Positions 1 through 9,028 of a stretch of 64,000 bases of DNA are shown in pieces. The notes under the pieces were generated by a model. It did not search any database. It saw only the letters and a program-made list of their open reading frames with translations, and had not been told where the DNA came from. How positions within the stretch are numbered: position 1 is the stretch's first letter; each line of letters opens with the position of its first letter. The stretch comes from JAXMAF01 sp046350555. GTDB lineage: Bacteria > Planctomycetota > Phycisphaerae > Phycisphaerales > SM1A02. The translations under genes were made by a program, and so were the position numbers. The stretch lies in assembly GCA_046350555.1 (NCBI GenBank), contig JAXMAF010000015.1:1-64000 (forward strand), written 5' to 3'.

Positions 1-4
1 GCCC

Positions 5-892
5 ATGCCAAGCAAGTCGAGCAAGTCAAGCAAGTCAAGCAAGTCAAGCAAGTCAAGCACGTCCGCCTCGCGTCGAAGGCGCGGGACCCATCGCACGGCG
101 CGCACCAGCGACCGACACGAGCTCTACGAGTTGGCCGTTCAATGTCCCGAGGCGGAGGTCGACTTCATCGACCGCGTCTGCCGGAGTGTCGCCGGACGGC
201 CCGCGGCGCTGGTGCGCGAGGACTTCTGCGGGACGTTCCATCTCTGCGGCGAGTGGGTGCGTCGTCGTCGCACCAACCGCGCCATCGGCGTCGACCTCGA
301 TCCGAAGGTGCTCGCGTGGGGCCGGCGGCGCGCCGAGCAGCGCCTCGATGCCGAGCAGCGATCGCGGATCGAGCTGCGCCGCGCCAACGTGCTTTCGGTG
401 CGGACGCCACCGGTCGATGCGCTGCTCGCCTTCAACTTCAGCTACTTCATCTTCAAGACGCGGACGGAGCTGCTCGGCTACTTCCGGAAGAGCTTCGCGG
501 CGATCAGGCCGGGCGGACTCTTCTTCCTCGACGCGTACGGCGGAAGCGATTCGTTCCGCGAGATGGAGGAGGAGCGCGCGCTCGACGGCTTCGTCTACGT
601 CTGGGACCAGAACAAGTACAACCCGATCACCGGCGAGGTGACCAACTACATCCACTTCCGGTTCCCGGACGGTTCGGAGCTGAAGCGGGCGTTCGCGTAC
701 GACTGGCGCCTGTGGACCCTGCCGGAGATCGCGGAAGCGCTCGAAGAGGCGGGCTTCCGCGATGTGACGGTCTACTGGGAGGGAACCGACGCGAAGGGCG
801 CCGGAAACGGCATCTTCCGGCCGAGCCGGCGCGGCGAGGCGTGCGAGGGATGGGTGGCGTACATCGTGGCACGAAGGCCGACGGAGCGCTGA
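5..892 (+). CDS. Class I SAM-dependent methyltransferase
   Basis: The 295-aa protein has a Rossmann methyltransferase core. The glycine loop is REDFCGTF (residues 71-78), the acidic end of the second strand is GVDLD (95-99), and there is a late RPGGLFFLDAYGG segment. It would transfer a methyl group from S-adenosylmethionine; the substrate cannot be read from sequence. Residues 3-18 are an S/K run encoded by a nearly perfect 9-bp repeat (about positions 8-58), which is unusual for this fold and is followed by a basic linker. The ATG lies four bases inside the window, so a start further upstream cannot be excluded. It is followed by a secreted protease gene on the same strand after a 123-bp gap. 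Confidence 0.8.
   Translation: MPSKSSKSSKSSKSSKSSTSASRRRRGTHRTARTSDRHELYELAVQCPEAEVDFIDRVCRSVAGRPAALVREDFCGTFHLCGEWVRRRRTNRAIGVDLDPKVLAWGRRRAEQRLDAEQRSRIELRRANVLSVRTPPVDALLAFNFSYFIFKTRTELLGYFRKSFAAIRPGGLFFLDAYGGSDSFREMEEERALDGFVYVWDQNKYNPITGEVTNYIHFRFPDGSELKRAFAYDWRLWTLPEIAEALEEAGFRDVTVYWEGTDAKGAGNGIFRPSRRGEACEGWVAYIVARRPTER
8..58 (+). repeat. 9-bp tandem repeat encoding the Ser/Lys N-terminus
   Basis: About five and a half copies of the unit AGCAAGTCA lie inside the methyltransferase start region and encode repeated Lys-Ser-Ser. A change in copy number would keep the frame but alter the length of the basic tail. Confidence 0.8.
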
Positions 893-1015
893 GCGCCGGC
901 CGCCGGGTTGCATCTCGCGCCGCGCGCTGCCGTCCGCGCCGGGAATCCATGGCATGGCGTCCGATCCCGCCGTTGAGTACCTTCGTAGCGTCCCCCGATC
1001 CCAAAGGAGAATCCA

Positions 1016-3118
1016 ATGCGCCAGAGTGTCCTCGTCGCCGGCGCGGCGACGTTGCTGTCGATTGCCGCGTCGTCGGCATTCGCGGTCGAGCTGCCTTCGC
1101 CGCTCGCCCGAACGATCGTCATTCCGCAATCCGTCCGGGCCGCGCTGGCCGACGTGAACCGCGCGGTGGACGTGCCCGTCGAGGTGGAGGGCCGCGCGGT
1201 CACGCTGCGGATCCAGCCACACTCGCTTCGCAGCTCCGAGTTCCGCCTGCTCGTCTCCCGCGCCGACGGATCGCTGGTCGAGGCGCCGGCGCCGCCGCCA
1301 CGGACGTTCAGCGGCACGGTGCTGGAGGCCCCGGGCACGATCGTGCGCGCCGCGGCCGTCGAAGGCGGGCTCCAGGCCACCTTTGCGCTCGATGGCGAGC
1401 GCTGGTTCGTGCAGCCGCTCGGGCTCGACGGCACGCACGCGGTCTATCCCGACGAGGGGCTGGAGAGCCCGGCCGCGCACTGCGGCGTCGCGGATGAACC
1501 GACCCCGCCGGCGAGCTTCGGGCCGCCGCCCGAGGGAGGCGTGGCGGGCGCGCTCTGCTCGCGCACGACCGAGCTCGCCTGCGATGCCGACTACGAGTTC
1601 TTCCAGTCCAACGGCTCGTCGGTGGCCAACACCGTCGCGGACATCGAGAACGTGCTCAACGGCGTCGAGGGGATCTACACCGACCAGTGCGACATCGCCT
1701 TCGTGATCACGCAGATCGTGGTGCGCAGCGATGTCAACGATCCATACACGACCAACGTGGCGCCGGACCTGCTCGCGCAGTTCGCCGACGAGTGGATCGT
1801 CAACCAGTCGTCGATCCCGCGCGACATCGCCCACCTCTTCACCGGCAAGAACCTCAGCGGTTCGACCATCGGCATCGCCTACACGCCCGGCCTCTGCGAT
1901 CCCGGCGCGCAATACGCCCTCTCGCAGTCGAAGTGGAGCCTCGTCTACGCCAACCGCATCTCGGTGACCTCCCACGAGATCGGCCACAACTTCAGCGCCG
2001 TGCACTGCAACGGCCAGCCCGACTGCGGCATCATGTGCGCCTCGATCGGCGGGTGCGCCCTGCCGATCACGGTCTTCGGCGCAACCTCGGCGGGACTCAT
2101 CACGTCCTACGCCGACGCCTCGTCGTGCCTCGGACCGAAGGGGCCGACGAACGTGAACGCCAGCGACGGCACGACCTGCGGCGCCGTGACCGTGACCTTC
2201 ACCAGCGTGCTGGATGCCATCACGCAGACGGTCTATCGCGCGGTCAACAGCGGCAATCCGGCCAATGCGGTCGTCGTGCAGACCAACGCGACCAGCCCCT
2301 ACGTCGACTCGAACATCGTGCTCGGCACGTCCTACGCGTACTGGGTCACGGCGACCGACACGAGCGGATGCGAGAGCAACCTCGGGACGCCGGACTTCGG
2401 CTTCGCGCCGACGCTGGTCGCGGCGCCCACGTTCGTCGCCGCGACCGATGGCACGCAGTGCGGGCAGGTGGTGATCGTCTGGGGCAGCGTCTCCGGCGCA
2501 AGTGGCTACGAGATCTGGCGCGGCACGACGTCGGACTCCGCGCAGGCGACCTTCGTCGCCGACGACAACGCCAGTCCCTACAGCGACACGTCGGCCGTTC
2601 CCGGTCAGCCTTACTTCTACTGGGTGCGATCGACGAATGGCTGCGGCGATCCAGGTCCATTCGGTGCCAGCGACGCCGGTTCGCGCAAGGCCGCCCCGGC
2701 CGCCGCGGTTCCCGCGGCAAGCGACAACCTCTGCCCGGGCGTGACCGTCACCTGGGGCGCCGTCTCGGGTTCGACCAGCTACGCGCTCTGGCGCGGCACG
2801 AGCAGCGATCCGGCGCAGGCCTCGCTGCTGGTGGCGAACGCGACGAGCCCCACGGTCGACAACTCCGTCGTGGCCGGCCAGACCTACTGGTACTTCGTGC
2901 AGTCGTTCAACACCTGCGGCGGCGGCTCGCTCGGCACCGGCGACTCCGGGAAGACCGGCGGCGGACAGGCGGACCTCAACGGCGACTGCGCCGTGAACGG
3001 CGCCGACCTGGGCATTCTGCTGGGCAACTGGGGTGGTTCGGGCGTCGGCGACTTCGACGGCAACGGCATCGTCGACGGCGCCGACCTGGGCGTGCTGCTC
3101 GGTGCGTGGACCGGTTGA
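1016..3118 (+). CDS. Secreted metzincin-type metalloprotease with Fn3-like domains and dockerin-like tail
   Basis: The 700-aa preprotein starts with a clear signal peptide (hydrophobic core, ending near SSAFA-VE). The zinc motif HEIGHNFSAVH (H320, E321, H324, H330) matches the HExxHxxGxxH signature of reprolysin-like metzincins, although the usual glycine is replaced by Ala/Val. Three repeats of about 85 residues (about 385-645) have the 'SYAYWV/QPYFYWV' pattern of fibronectin-III-like domains. The last ~50 residues are two EF-hand-like loops, DLNGDCAVNGADLGILLGNWG and a second copy. AAAGGAG lies just upstream of the ATG. Likely role: extracellular protein degradation, with the tail anchoring or docking the enzyme. 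Fn3 assignment is from pattern only. Confidence 0.85.
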   Translation: MRQSVLVAGAATLLSIAASSAFAVELPSPLARTIVIPQSVRAALADVNRAVDVPVEVEGRAVTLRIQPHSLRSSEFRLLVSRADGSLVEAPAPPPRTFSGTVLEAPGTIVRAAAVEGGLQATFALDGERWFVQPLGLDGTHAVYPDEGLESPAAHCGVADEPTPPASFGPPPEGGVAGALCSRTTELACDADYEFFQSNGSSVANTVADIENVLNGVEGIYTDQCDIAFVITQIVVRSDVNDPYTTNVAPDLLAQFADEWIVNQSSIPRDIAHLFTGKNLSGSTIGIAYTPGLCDPGAQYALSQSKWSLVYANRISVTSHEIGHNFSAVHCNGQPDCGIMCASIGGCALPITVFGATSAGLITSYADASSCLGPKGPTNVNASDGTTCGAVTVTFTSVLDAITQTVYRAVNSGNPANAVVVQTNATSPYVDSNIVLGTSYAYWVTATDTSGCESNLGTPDFGFAPTLVAAPTFVAATDGTQCGQVVIVWGSVSGASGYEIWRGTTSDSAQATFVADDNASPYSDTSAVPGQPYFYWVRSTNGCGDPGPFGASDAGSRKAAPAAAVPAASDNLCPGVTVTWGAVSGSTSYALWRGTSSDPAQASLLVANATSPTVDNSVVAGQTYWYFVQSFNTCGGGSLGTGDSGKTGGGQADLNGDCAVNGADLGILLGNWGGSGVGDFDGNGIVDGADLGVLLGAWTG

Positions 3119-3631
3119 GCCCGGACTGGTTGAGTCGCGTTCCCGCCCCGCGGCGGACCCGGCGGATCTGCCGGGCGGCGCGGAGAGCGCTGCGACGCCG
3201 AACGGCGAGGGCGCGTGTCGTCGACCAACAGGTCGCGACGCGCGCCCTCCGCCATTGGGCGCCGATCGCCCGATGGAGGGCGCGACGCGACGACGCGGAA
3301 ACTTCGGTGCGTGCGGCACGGGGACCGGTGCGCTGCTGCCCGCGCCGCCTTCGTCGTGCGAGCGTGGCGCGTGCGCGACGATCCCGATCACCCCGGAGGC
3401 GGTCTTGGTGCGAGCGGAGCGCGAATCCGGCTCGCGCGCGAGCGGGCGGCTTGATGCTTGTCGACCTCCAGGCGCCCGATCTCGCCATCGCCGGGAACCT
3501 CGCCTTCCACCTGGAGAGGCATGGTCCCAGCGGTCGCGCGGCGCAGATCCAGGCGCGCTTTCCTCCGTGACCCGCGCGCAGGCGCGCACGAGGCAAGGGC
3601 CTGCGCGATCCCCCCGCCTACCGTCCCCCTG
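3119..3631. other. Non-coding spacer, 513 bp
   Basis: No credible gene was found between the protease and the polyprenyl synthase. The only structure seen is the long hairpin at 3204-3253. Confidence 0.6.
3204..3253 (+). terminator. Strong hairpin downstream of protease gene
   Basis: Arms of about 22 bases pair almost fully around a short AACA loop (GGCGAGGGCGCG... against ...CGCGCCCTCCGCC). There is no T-tract, so it could be a Rho-independent-like stop, an RNA 3'-end stabiliser or a palindromic repeat. Confidence 0.45.
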
Positions 3632-4714
3632 ATGACCGCCCTGCTCCCAGTGGCCGATGCACAGACCGCGGCGCTGCTTGCGCGCGAGCTCGGTGAAGTC
3701 GAGGTGATCTTCGAGCGTCAGTTGGCGAGCGACCTGCCGGCGGTCAACTCGCTCTGCAAGCACGTCGAGCGCTACCGCGGCAAGATGCTGCGCCCGACGC
3801 TCGTGCTCGCGACCGGGCTGGCGACGGCCGGCGCGGATGGTTCGGGAGGTCGCTCGGGCGAGGTCCGGTCGGATGAGGGCGGCTTCGACGGAGAAGCGGA
3901 CCGTCGCCGCGCCGCGGCCCGCGGCACGCGCGGTCCCGTCTCGCCGGCGCATCGCACCGTCGCGGCCGTCGTCGAGATGATCCACATGGCCACGCTCGTC
4001 CACGACGACGTGCTCGACGAGGCGGACGTTCGCCGCCAGGGGGCGACGGTCAACCACCTGCGCGGCAACGAGATGGCCGTGATGCTCGGCGACTACCTCA
4101 TCTCGAACGCCTTCCATCTCTGCTCGACGATCGGCGATCCGAGGATCAACCTCTTCCTCGGCGAGACGACCAACACGCTCTGCGAGGGCGAGCTCGTCCA
4201 ACTGCACCATCGCGACAACCTGTCGCTGGACGAGGCGACCTACTTCGAGATCGTCCGGCGCAAGACCGCGGTGCTCGTCGGCGCCTGTTGCCGGCTCGGC
4301 GCGTCGCTGAGCGGCGCGGGCGACGAAGTGGTCGACGCCATGCGGCGCTTCGGTCTCGCGCTGGGCGTCGCCTTCCAGATCCAGGACGACCTGCTCGATC
4401 TCTCGGGTCAGCCGGAACTGGTCGGCAAGAGCCTCGGCCGCGATCTCGCCAAGGGCAAGCTCACGCTGCCGGTGATCCTCCACCTGGCCGGCGCCGGGCC
4501 GCGGGCGCGGAGCGAATCGATCGAGTTGATCGAGCGAAGGGACGCCGTGGCGCTGCTCGGTCGTCTCGTCGACGGCGGCAGCATCGCCTCCGCGAGGGAG
4601 CGGGCGAAGGCGCTCGTCGACGACGCGAAGTCGCTGCTCGACGTGCTCGCAGATTCCCCGGCGCGCGACCTGCTCGTGGCGCTCTCCGACGCGATCGTGG
4701 CCCGCGAGCGGTGA
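3632..4714 (+). CDS. Polyprenyl (all-trans) diphosphate synthase
   Basis: The 360-aa protein condenses isopentenyl diphosphate onto allylic diphosphates to build the side chain of quinones. Both Mg-binding Asp-rich motifs are present: DDVLD at 125-129 and DDLLD at 252-256. GKxLRP-like KMLRPTLVLATGLA is at the N-terminus. The ATG at 3632 gives an N-terminus that aligns with the family, and upstream in-frame codons look non-coding. Odd point: about 38 low-complexity residues rich in Gly, Asp, Glu and Arg (about 70-107) are inserted just before the helix carrying the first Asp motif. The gene converges on the TlpA-like gene, with 18 bp between them. Chain length (octaprenyl, nonaprenyl) cannot be assigned. 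Confidence 0.9.
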   Translation: MTALLPVADAQTAALLARELGEVEVIFERQLASDLPAVNSLCKHVERYRGKMLRPTLVLATGLATAGADGSGGRSGEVRSDEGGFDGEADRRRAAARGTRGPVSPAHRTVAAVVEMIHMATLVHDDVLDEADVRRQGATVNHLRGNEMAVMLGDYLISNAFHLCSTIGDPRINLFLGETTNTLCEGELVQLHHRDNLSLDEATYFEIVRRKTAVLVGACCRLGASLSGAGDEVVDAMRRFGLALGVAFQIQDDLLDLSGQPELVGKSLGRDLAKGKLTLPVILHLAGAGPRARSESIELIERRDAVALLGRLVDGGSIASARERAKALVDDAKSLLDVLADSPARDLLVALSDAIVARER

Positions 4715-4732
4715 CCGCCCGGACGGGCCGCG

Positions 4733-6007
4733 TCACCCGCGCTTCTTCTCCGCCGCCCAGCGAGCGTGCGGGACCTCTCCACCCTTGGTCGCGCCGCCGT
4801 TGGCCTTGTTCGCGGCGACGAGCGACTGCATCACGCTCTCGGTCAGCTCGGTCGGATGGCCCTGCCAGCGGACGATGCCGTCGGGGCTCATGATCACGCA
4901 GTGGGGGATGGCCGTGATGCCGAAGGCGTTCTTCATCCGAGCGTTCGGATCGACCGCGAGGGAGTAGCGGAAGTTGTTGGCCTTCATGTTGCGCTTGAGC
5001 AGTCCCTGCTGCACCTGGCCCTTCGATTCGTCGCTGAGGCCGATGATGCAGACGTCGCGGCCGAACTTCGCCGCGAGCTCGTTCATGTGCGGAACGGCGG
5101 CCATGCACGGGCCGCACCAGGTGGCGAAGAAGTCGACGAGCAGCAGCCGCCCCTGGGGACTCGCCTGATCGGTCACCCAGTCCGCAACGGCGAACGCCGG
5201 CCCCGACTTGCCGCGCAGGTCGCGCGCCCTCGAGAGCGGATTGTCGAAGGTCGGCCACTTCGACTCGGCGACCGACGTCTCCTTCGTCGGCTCGTCCTTG
5301 GGTTTCGCGGAGGGATCCGCGGCCTCCTTCACCAGTTCGGCGACCGCCTTGGGCAGGCCGACGGGGTTGAGCCCGACGTAGCGCACCGTCCCGTTGCGAT
5401 CGACCACGACGTTCACGGGTCGCTTGAACGCGCCGAGCGCGTCGCAGAAGTCGCCGCTTGGATCGACGGCGACGCCGACATCGACGGGGCTCTTCTTGAG
5501 GAACTCCTCCGCCTTGTCGGCGCCCTCCGGCGTGTGCAGGCCGATCACGATCAGGTCCTCGGGCTTGAATTCCTTCAGCTCGTCCTTCATGCGCGAAAGG
5601 AGCATCCGGCCGCCGCTGCTGCGGCTGGTCCAGGTCTGCACGACGACGACCTTGCCGCGCAGATCCTTCCACGTCGCGGCGGGCATGCCAAGCCACTCGA
5701 TGTCCTTCGTGAACGGCGGCGGGGCGAGGCCCATGAGCGGTTCGATCGCCGCGCGGTCCTCGCGCGAGAGGCGGTCCAGCCACGACTGGTCGACGCTCGG
5801 CGCCGCGCCCGCGTCGCCCTTCTTGTCATCGCCCTTCTTGTCATCGCCCTTCTTGGCCGGCGTGCGCTCGGTGGACTTGTCGCGCGGGTCGTTCTTCGCG
5901 CCACCGTACTGGACGAACTCGTCGCCCCGCGCGAACGTTGCGGGCGTGACGACCGCTGCGAGTCCGACCGCGGCGACCAACGACAAGGCGAAGCAAGACC
6001 GGTTCAT
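4733..6007 (-). CDS. Secreted TlpA-like protein with two thioredoxin folds
   Basis: The 424-aa protein begins with a signal peptide (MNRSCFALSLVAAVGLAAVV) after an ATG that is preferred over an 83-codon upstream extension without coding character. A lysine/aspartate-rich linker contains three copies of KKGDD. Residues of about 100-240 form a thioredoxin-like domain in which the CxxC is replaced by a Ser/Gly stretch (RSSGG). Residues of about 275-410 are a second thioredoxin domain with an intact active site, TWCGPC (C298, C301). The second domain should be a periplasmic thiol-disulfide reductant of the TlpA/ResA type; the first is probably structural or for substrate binding. Planctomycete paralogues of this build are common. 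Confidence 0.85.
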   Translation of the reverse strand: MNRSCFALSLVAAVGLAAVVTPATFARGDEFVQYGGAKNDPRDKSTERTPAKKGDDKKGDDKKGDAGAAPSVDQSWLDRLSREDRAAIEPLMGLAPPPFTKDIEWLGMPAATWKDLRGKVVVVQTWTSRSSGGRMLLSRMKDELKEFKPEDLIVIGLHTPEGADKAEEFLKKSPVDVGVAVDPSGDFCDALGAFKRPVNVVVDRNGTVRYVGLNPVGLPKAVAELVKEAADPSAKPKDEPTKETSVAESKWPTFDNPLSRARDLRGKSGPAFAVADWVTDQASPQGRLLLVDFFATWCGPCMAAVPHMNELAAKFGRDVCIIGLSDESKGQVQQGLLKRNMKANNFRYSLAVDPNARMKNAFGITAIPHCVIMSPDGIVRWQGHPTELTESVMQSLVAANKANGGATKGGEVPHARWAAEKKRG

Positions 6008-6183
6008 GGAGAACTCCGATTGGGTTGACCCGTGACGGTAGGGCGGCTGCGCGACATGCACCGCCTCACCGGGCGTCGGTCGAGCCGCCGCGCTACCCTC
6101 GCTGCTTCGGGTGCGATGGCCCGGGACGCGTTCAGCCGCCGATCCCTGCTCCGTCCCGCATCCGTCCTCCGTCGCGCCCGGCC

Positions 6184-7764
6184 ATGTCGATCTCCGCCGT
6201 CCAACCCGCTCCAGCGTGGTCGCGCGCCGCCGTGCGCGAGGTCTGGGCTGTCGCATGGCCGACGGTCGTGACCATGACCAGCTACACGCTGATGCAGTTC
6301 GTGGACAAGCTCATGGTCGCGCAGGTGGGCCCGTTGGAGGTCGCAGCGCAGGGCAACGGGGGAATCTGGGCCTTCAACGCGATCGCCATCGCGATGGGCG
6401 TGCTGACGGTGATCAACACGTTCGTCGCCCAGAACCTCGGCGCGGGCACGCCGGAGCGCGGCCCGAAGTACGCGTGGGCCGGACTCTGGCTCTCGCTCGT
6501 CGTCTGGATCGCCTTCCTCGTGCCGTGGGCCGTGGCGCTGCCGTCGCTCTTCTCGCTGATGGGCCATGGCGAGCGGCTCCAGCGGCTCGAGTCGGTGTAC
6601 GGGCGGATCCTCCTCGCCGGATCGGTCGTCCTGCTCTCGAACAAGGCGATGAGCCACTACTTCTTCGGGATGCACCGGCCGCGGGTGATCGCGTTCGCGG
6701 CGATCTCGGGCAACATCGTGAACTTCCTCGGCAACTACGCGCTCGTCTTCGGCGAGCGCGGCCTTCCCCAGCTCGACCTGCCGTTCGTCGGCACGGTCTC
6801 GATTCCCGGCGTTCCCGGCGCGCCGGCGCTGGGCGTCGCCGGATCGGCGATCTCGACGGTGATCGGAACGGGCTTCGAGCTGCTCATTCCGCTGGCGGTC
6901 TTCCTCGGGCGCAGGATGAACGCCCTGTACGGAACGCGCAGCGCCTGGCGGTTCGACGCCGGGCCGATCCGCGATCTCGTGCGCCTCGGCTGGCCGGCGG
7001 CGGTGCAGTGGGGCGGCGAGATCGTCTGCTGGTCGATCTTCATGTCGGTGCTCTGCGGCCGCTTCGGCAACGACCACATGACCGCCGGTTGGGCGACGCT
7101 CTCGTACATGCACCTGAGCTTCATGCCCGCGGTCGGCTTCTCGGTCGCGGTCAGCGCCCTCGTCGGCCGCTACATCGGCGCCGGTCAGCCCGACACGGCG
7201 GCGGCCCGCGCCAACCTCGGACTCGCCCTGGCGATGGCGTACATGACCGTCTGCGCCGTGGTCATGATCGTCTTCCGCCGGCCGCTCATCGGGGCGTTCG
7301 TCTCCGGACACGGCGCCGACGCCGCGCAGGCCGCGGCGATCGTGGCGATCGGCAGCCGGCTGATGATCTGCGCGGCGCTCTTCCAGACGGCCGACGCGGT
7401 CGGCGTGGTCTCGTCCGGCGCGCTCCGCGGCGCCGGCGACACCGTCTGGCCGGGCGTCGCCACCTTCGTGCTCAGTTGGGTCTTCATCGTCGGCGGCGGC
7501 TGGTTGCTGGTGACCTTCGCGCCGCAGCTCGAGTCGCTCGGTCCGTGGATCGCGGCGGCGGTCTACATCGTCATCCTCGGTGCCGCGCTCTGGACGCGCT
7601 GGCGAAGCGGCAAGTGGCGGGCGATCAAGCTCGTCGAGTGGCTGCGAGCGCCCGCCGCGGCGCCGGTGGTCATAGGTCCGCCGGCCACCGCCGGCGACGA
7701 GGCGGTCGAGGATTTGGCCGCCGACGTCGCGAGCGAGGTCGCCACGCGCTGGCAGGCCGAATGA
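6184..7764 (+). CDS. MATE family multidrug/cation antiporter
   Basis: The 526-aa integral membrane protein has about twelve hydrophobic segments in two similar halves, as in MATE (multidrug and toxic compound extrusion) transporters. Diagnostic stretches are the first helix with VAWPTVVTMTSYTLMQFVDK and the second-half copy beginning LGWPAAVQWGGEIVCWS. It should export cationic organic compounds in exchange for Na+ or H+. The ATG at 6184 was chosen because it begins just before the first membrane helix. The gene is divergent from the TlpA-like gene across 176 bp. The C-terminus has about 40 extra polar residues after the last helix. Confidence 0.88.
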   Translation: MSISAVQPAPAWSRAAVREVWAVAWPTVVTMTSYTLMQFVDKLMVAQVGPLEVAAQGNGGIWAFNAIAIAMGVLTVINTFVAQNLGAGTPERGPKYAWAGLWLSLVVWIAFLVPWAVALPSLFSLMGHGERLQRLESVYGRILLAGSVVLLSNKAMSHYFFGMHRPRVIAFAAISGNIVNFLGNYALVFGERGLPQLDLPFVGTVSIPGVPGAPALGVAGSAISTVIGTGFELLIPLAVFLGRRMNALYGTRSAWRFDAGPIRDLVRLGWPAAVQWGGEIVCWSIFMSVLCGRFGNDHMTAGWATLSYMHLSFMPAVGFSVAVSALVGRYIGAGQPDTAAARANLGLALAMAYMTVCAVVMIVFRRPLIGAFVSGHGADAAQAAAIVAIGSRLMICAALFQTADAVGVVSSGALRGAGDTVWPGVATFVLSWVFIVGGGWLLVTFAPQLESLGPWIAAAVYIVILGAALWTRWRSGKWRAIKLVEWLRAPAAAPVVIGPPATAGDEAVEDLAADVASEVATRWQAE

Positions 7765-7910
7765 CGGGCGGCGGGGGCTGCCGGCGGGGCGACTCGTCCG
7801 CGGGACTGCGTCCGTGGTCCGTCGTCGTCCGTCGGTCGTCGTCCGTCGCGGCCATCCATCGAGCTCGCGGCGCGCGTGCTATCCTCACCCCTTCCCCGCA
7901 ACCCACCGCC

Positions 7911-8801
7911 ATGTCCACCACCATCGACCTTCGTACCGCCGAGACGCACTACAAGACCGGGCTCTCCTTCGACGAGAAGGGCGATCGGCTGAAGGCCATC
8001 GCGGAGTACCGCAAGGCGGCCGGTGCCGGCCATCCCGAGCACCTCTTCCGCCTCGGCTACGCGCTTGACCTGGTCGGCGAGGAGGACGAGGCGATCAAGG
8101 CGTACGAGCAGGCGTGCGCACGCTCGCCGGCGCACGTGAACGCCCTGATCAACCTCGCGATCATGTACGAGGACCGCGGCGAGATCAACCGCGCCGAGAA
8201 GTGCCTCAAGCAGGTCCTCGACACCAATCCGAACCACGCGCGGGCCAAGCTCTACATGCGCGATGTCCGCGCCTCGCGCGACATGTACTACGACGAGGAG
8301 CACGCCCGCGACGCCGCGAAGCGCAGCGCCCTGCTCGACATTCCCGTCACCGACTTCGAGCTCTCCGTCCGCGCCCGCAACTGCCTCAAGCGCGTCGGTG
8401 TCCGCGTCCTCGGCGACCTGGTGAAGATCAGCGAGGCCGAGCTGCTCAGCTACAAGAACTTCGGCGAGACCTCCCTCAACGAGATCAAGCAGATGCTCAT
8501 CTCGAAGAACCTGCGCCTCGGCCAGGCGATCGAGACGGGCTCGGGCCGTCGCTCGACGGAGAAGCTCGAGCACGTCAAGGGCAAGGTCTCCGAGGCGGTG
8601 CTCAACAAGCCCGTGAGCGTGCTCGAGCTCTCGGTGCGTCCGCGCAAGGCGGTCCAGCTCCTCGGCATCCAGACGCTCGGCGAGCTCGCGGCCAAGACGG
8701 AGGCGGAGCTCATGGGCGTCAAGAACTTCGGCGCGAACTCGCTCGACGAGATCAAGACGAAGCTCGCCGAGCACGGACTGGCGCTTCGAACCGTCGAGTG
8801 A
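7911..8801 (+). CDS. TPR protein with two RNA polymerase alpha C-terminal domains
   Basis: This 296-aa cytoplasmic protein has three TPR-like helical pairs (about 10-120) followed by two copies of the RNA polymerase alpha-subunit C-terminal helix-hairpin-helix domain (about 143-205 and 225-296). The first copy, ELSVRARNCLKRVGV plus GETSLNEIK, keeps the Arg, Asn and Cys that in E. coli alpha (R265, N268, C269) contact UP-element DNA and activators. The second, ELSVRPRKAVQLLGI, keeps the Arg only. There is no alpha N-terminal assembly domain, so it cannot be the polymerase subunit itself. Similar proteins are widespread in Planctomycetota, with no established function known to me. It may bind DNA or sigma factor through the CTDs and other proteins through the TPRs. 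Confidence 0.85.
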   Translation: MSTTIDLRTAETHYKTGLSFDEKGDRLKAIAEYRKAAGAGHPEHLFRLGYALDLVGEEDEAIKAYEQACARSPAHVNALINLAIMYEDRGEINRAEKCLKQVLDTNPNHARAKLYMRDVRASRDMYYDEEHARDAAKRSALLDIPVTDFELSVRARNCLKRVGVRVLGDLVKISEAELLSYKNFGETSLNEIKQMLISKNLRLGQAIETGSGRRSTEKLEHVKGKVSEAVLNKPVSVLELSVRPRKAVQLLGIQTLGELAAKTEAELMGVKNFGANSLDEIKTKLAEHGLALRTVE

Positions 8802-8937
8802 TCCGGGGATCGCGTCCGCCCGCCGCGCCCGACGATGTCGCGGCAGCGGCGTCCTTCCAGGGCGTGCGTGCGCCCAAGAGGCCCGGCGGAGCGATCGAAT
8901 GGAATCTCCGCCCGATTGGATCCGGGCACCAACGAAA

Positions 8938-8967
8938 GCCGCTCGATCGCGTTGGCGATCGAGCGGC
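8938..8967. terminator. Bidirectional hairpin between convergent genes
   Basis: Perfect 13-bp arms (GCCGCTCGATCGC / GCGATCGAGCGGC) enclose a GTTG loop. They lie between the alpha-CTD gene (+) and the TSP3 gene (-). On the minus strand the stem is followed by TTTCGTT, on the plus strand by GACTTCTTGT, so it may stop transcription from both sides. Confidence 0.65.
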
Positions 8968-9028
8968 GACTTCTTGTCATGTTGTCATGGGCCTCGCCGT
9001 GCGAGGCCGCCATCGCGGACCTCGGGCG

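Noticed and set aside
53..4483. 1476-codon minus-strand open frame
   Set aside because: Antisense to three well-supported genes; Arg/Ala/Glu-rich with no domain. Typical of high-GC shadow frames.
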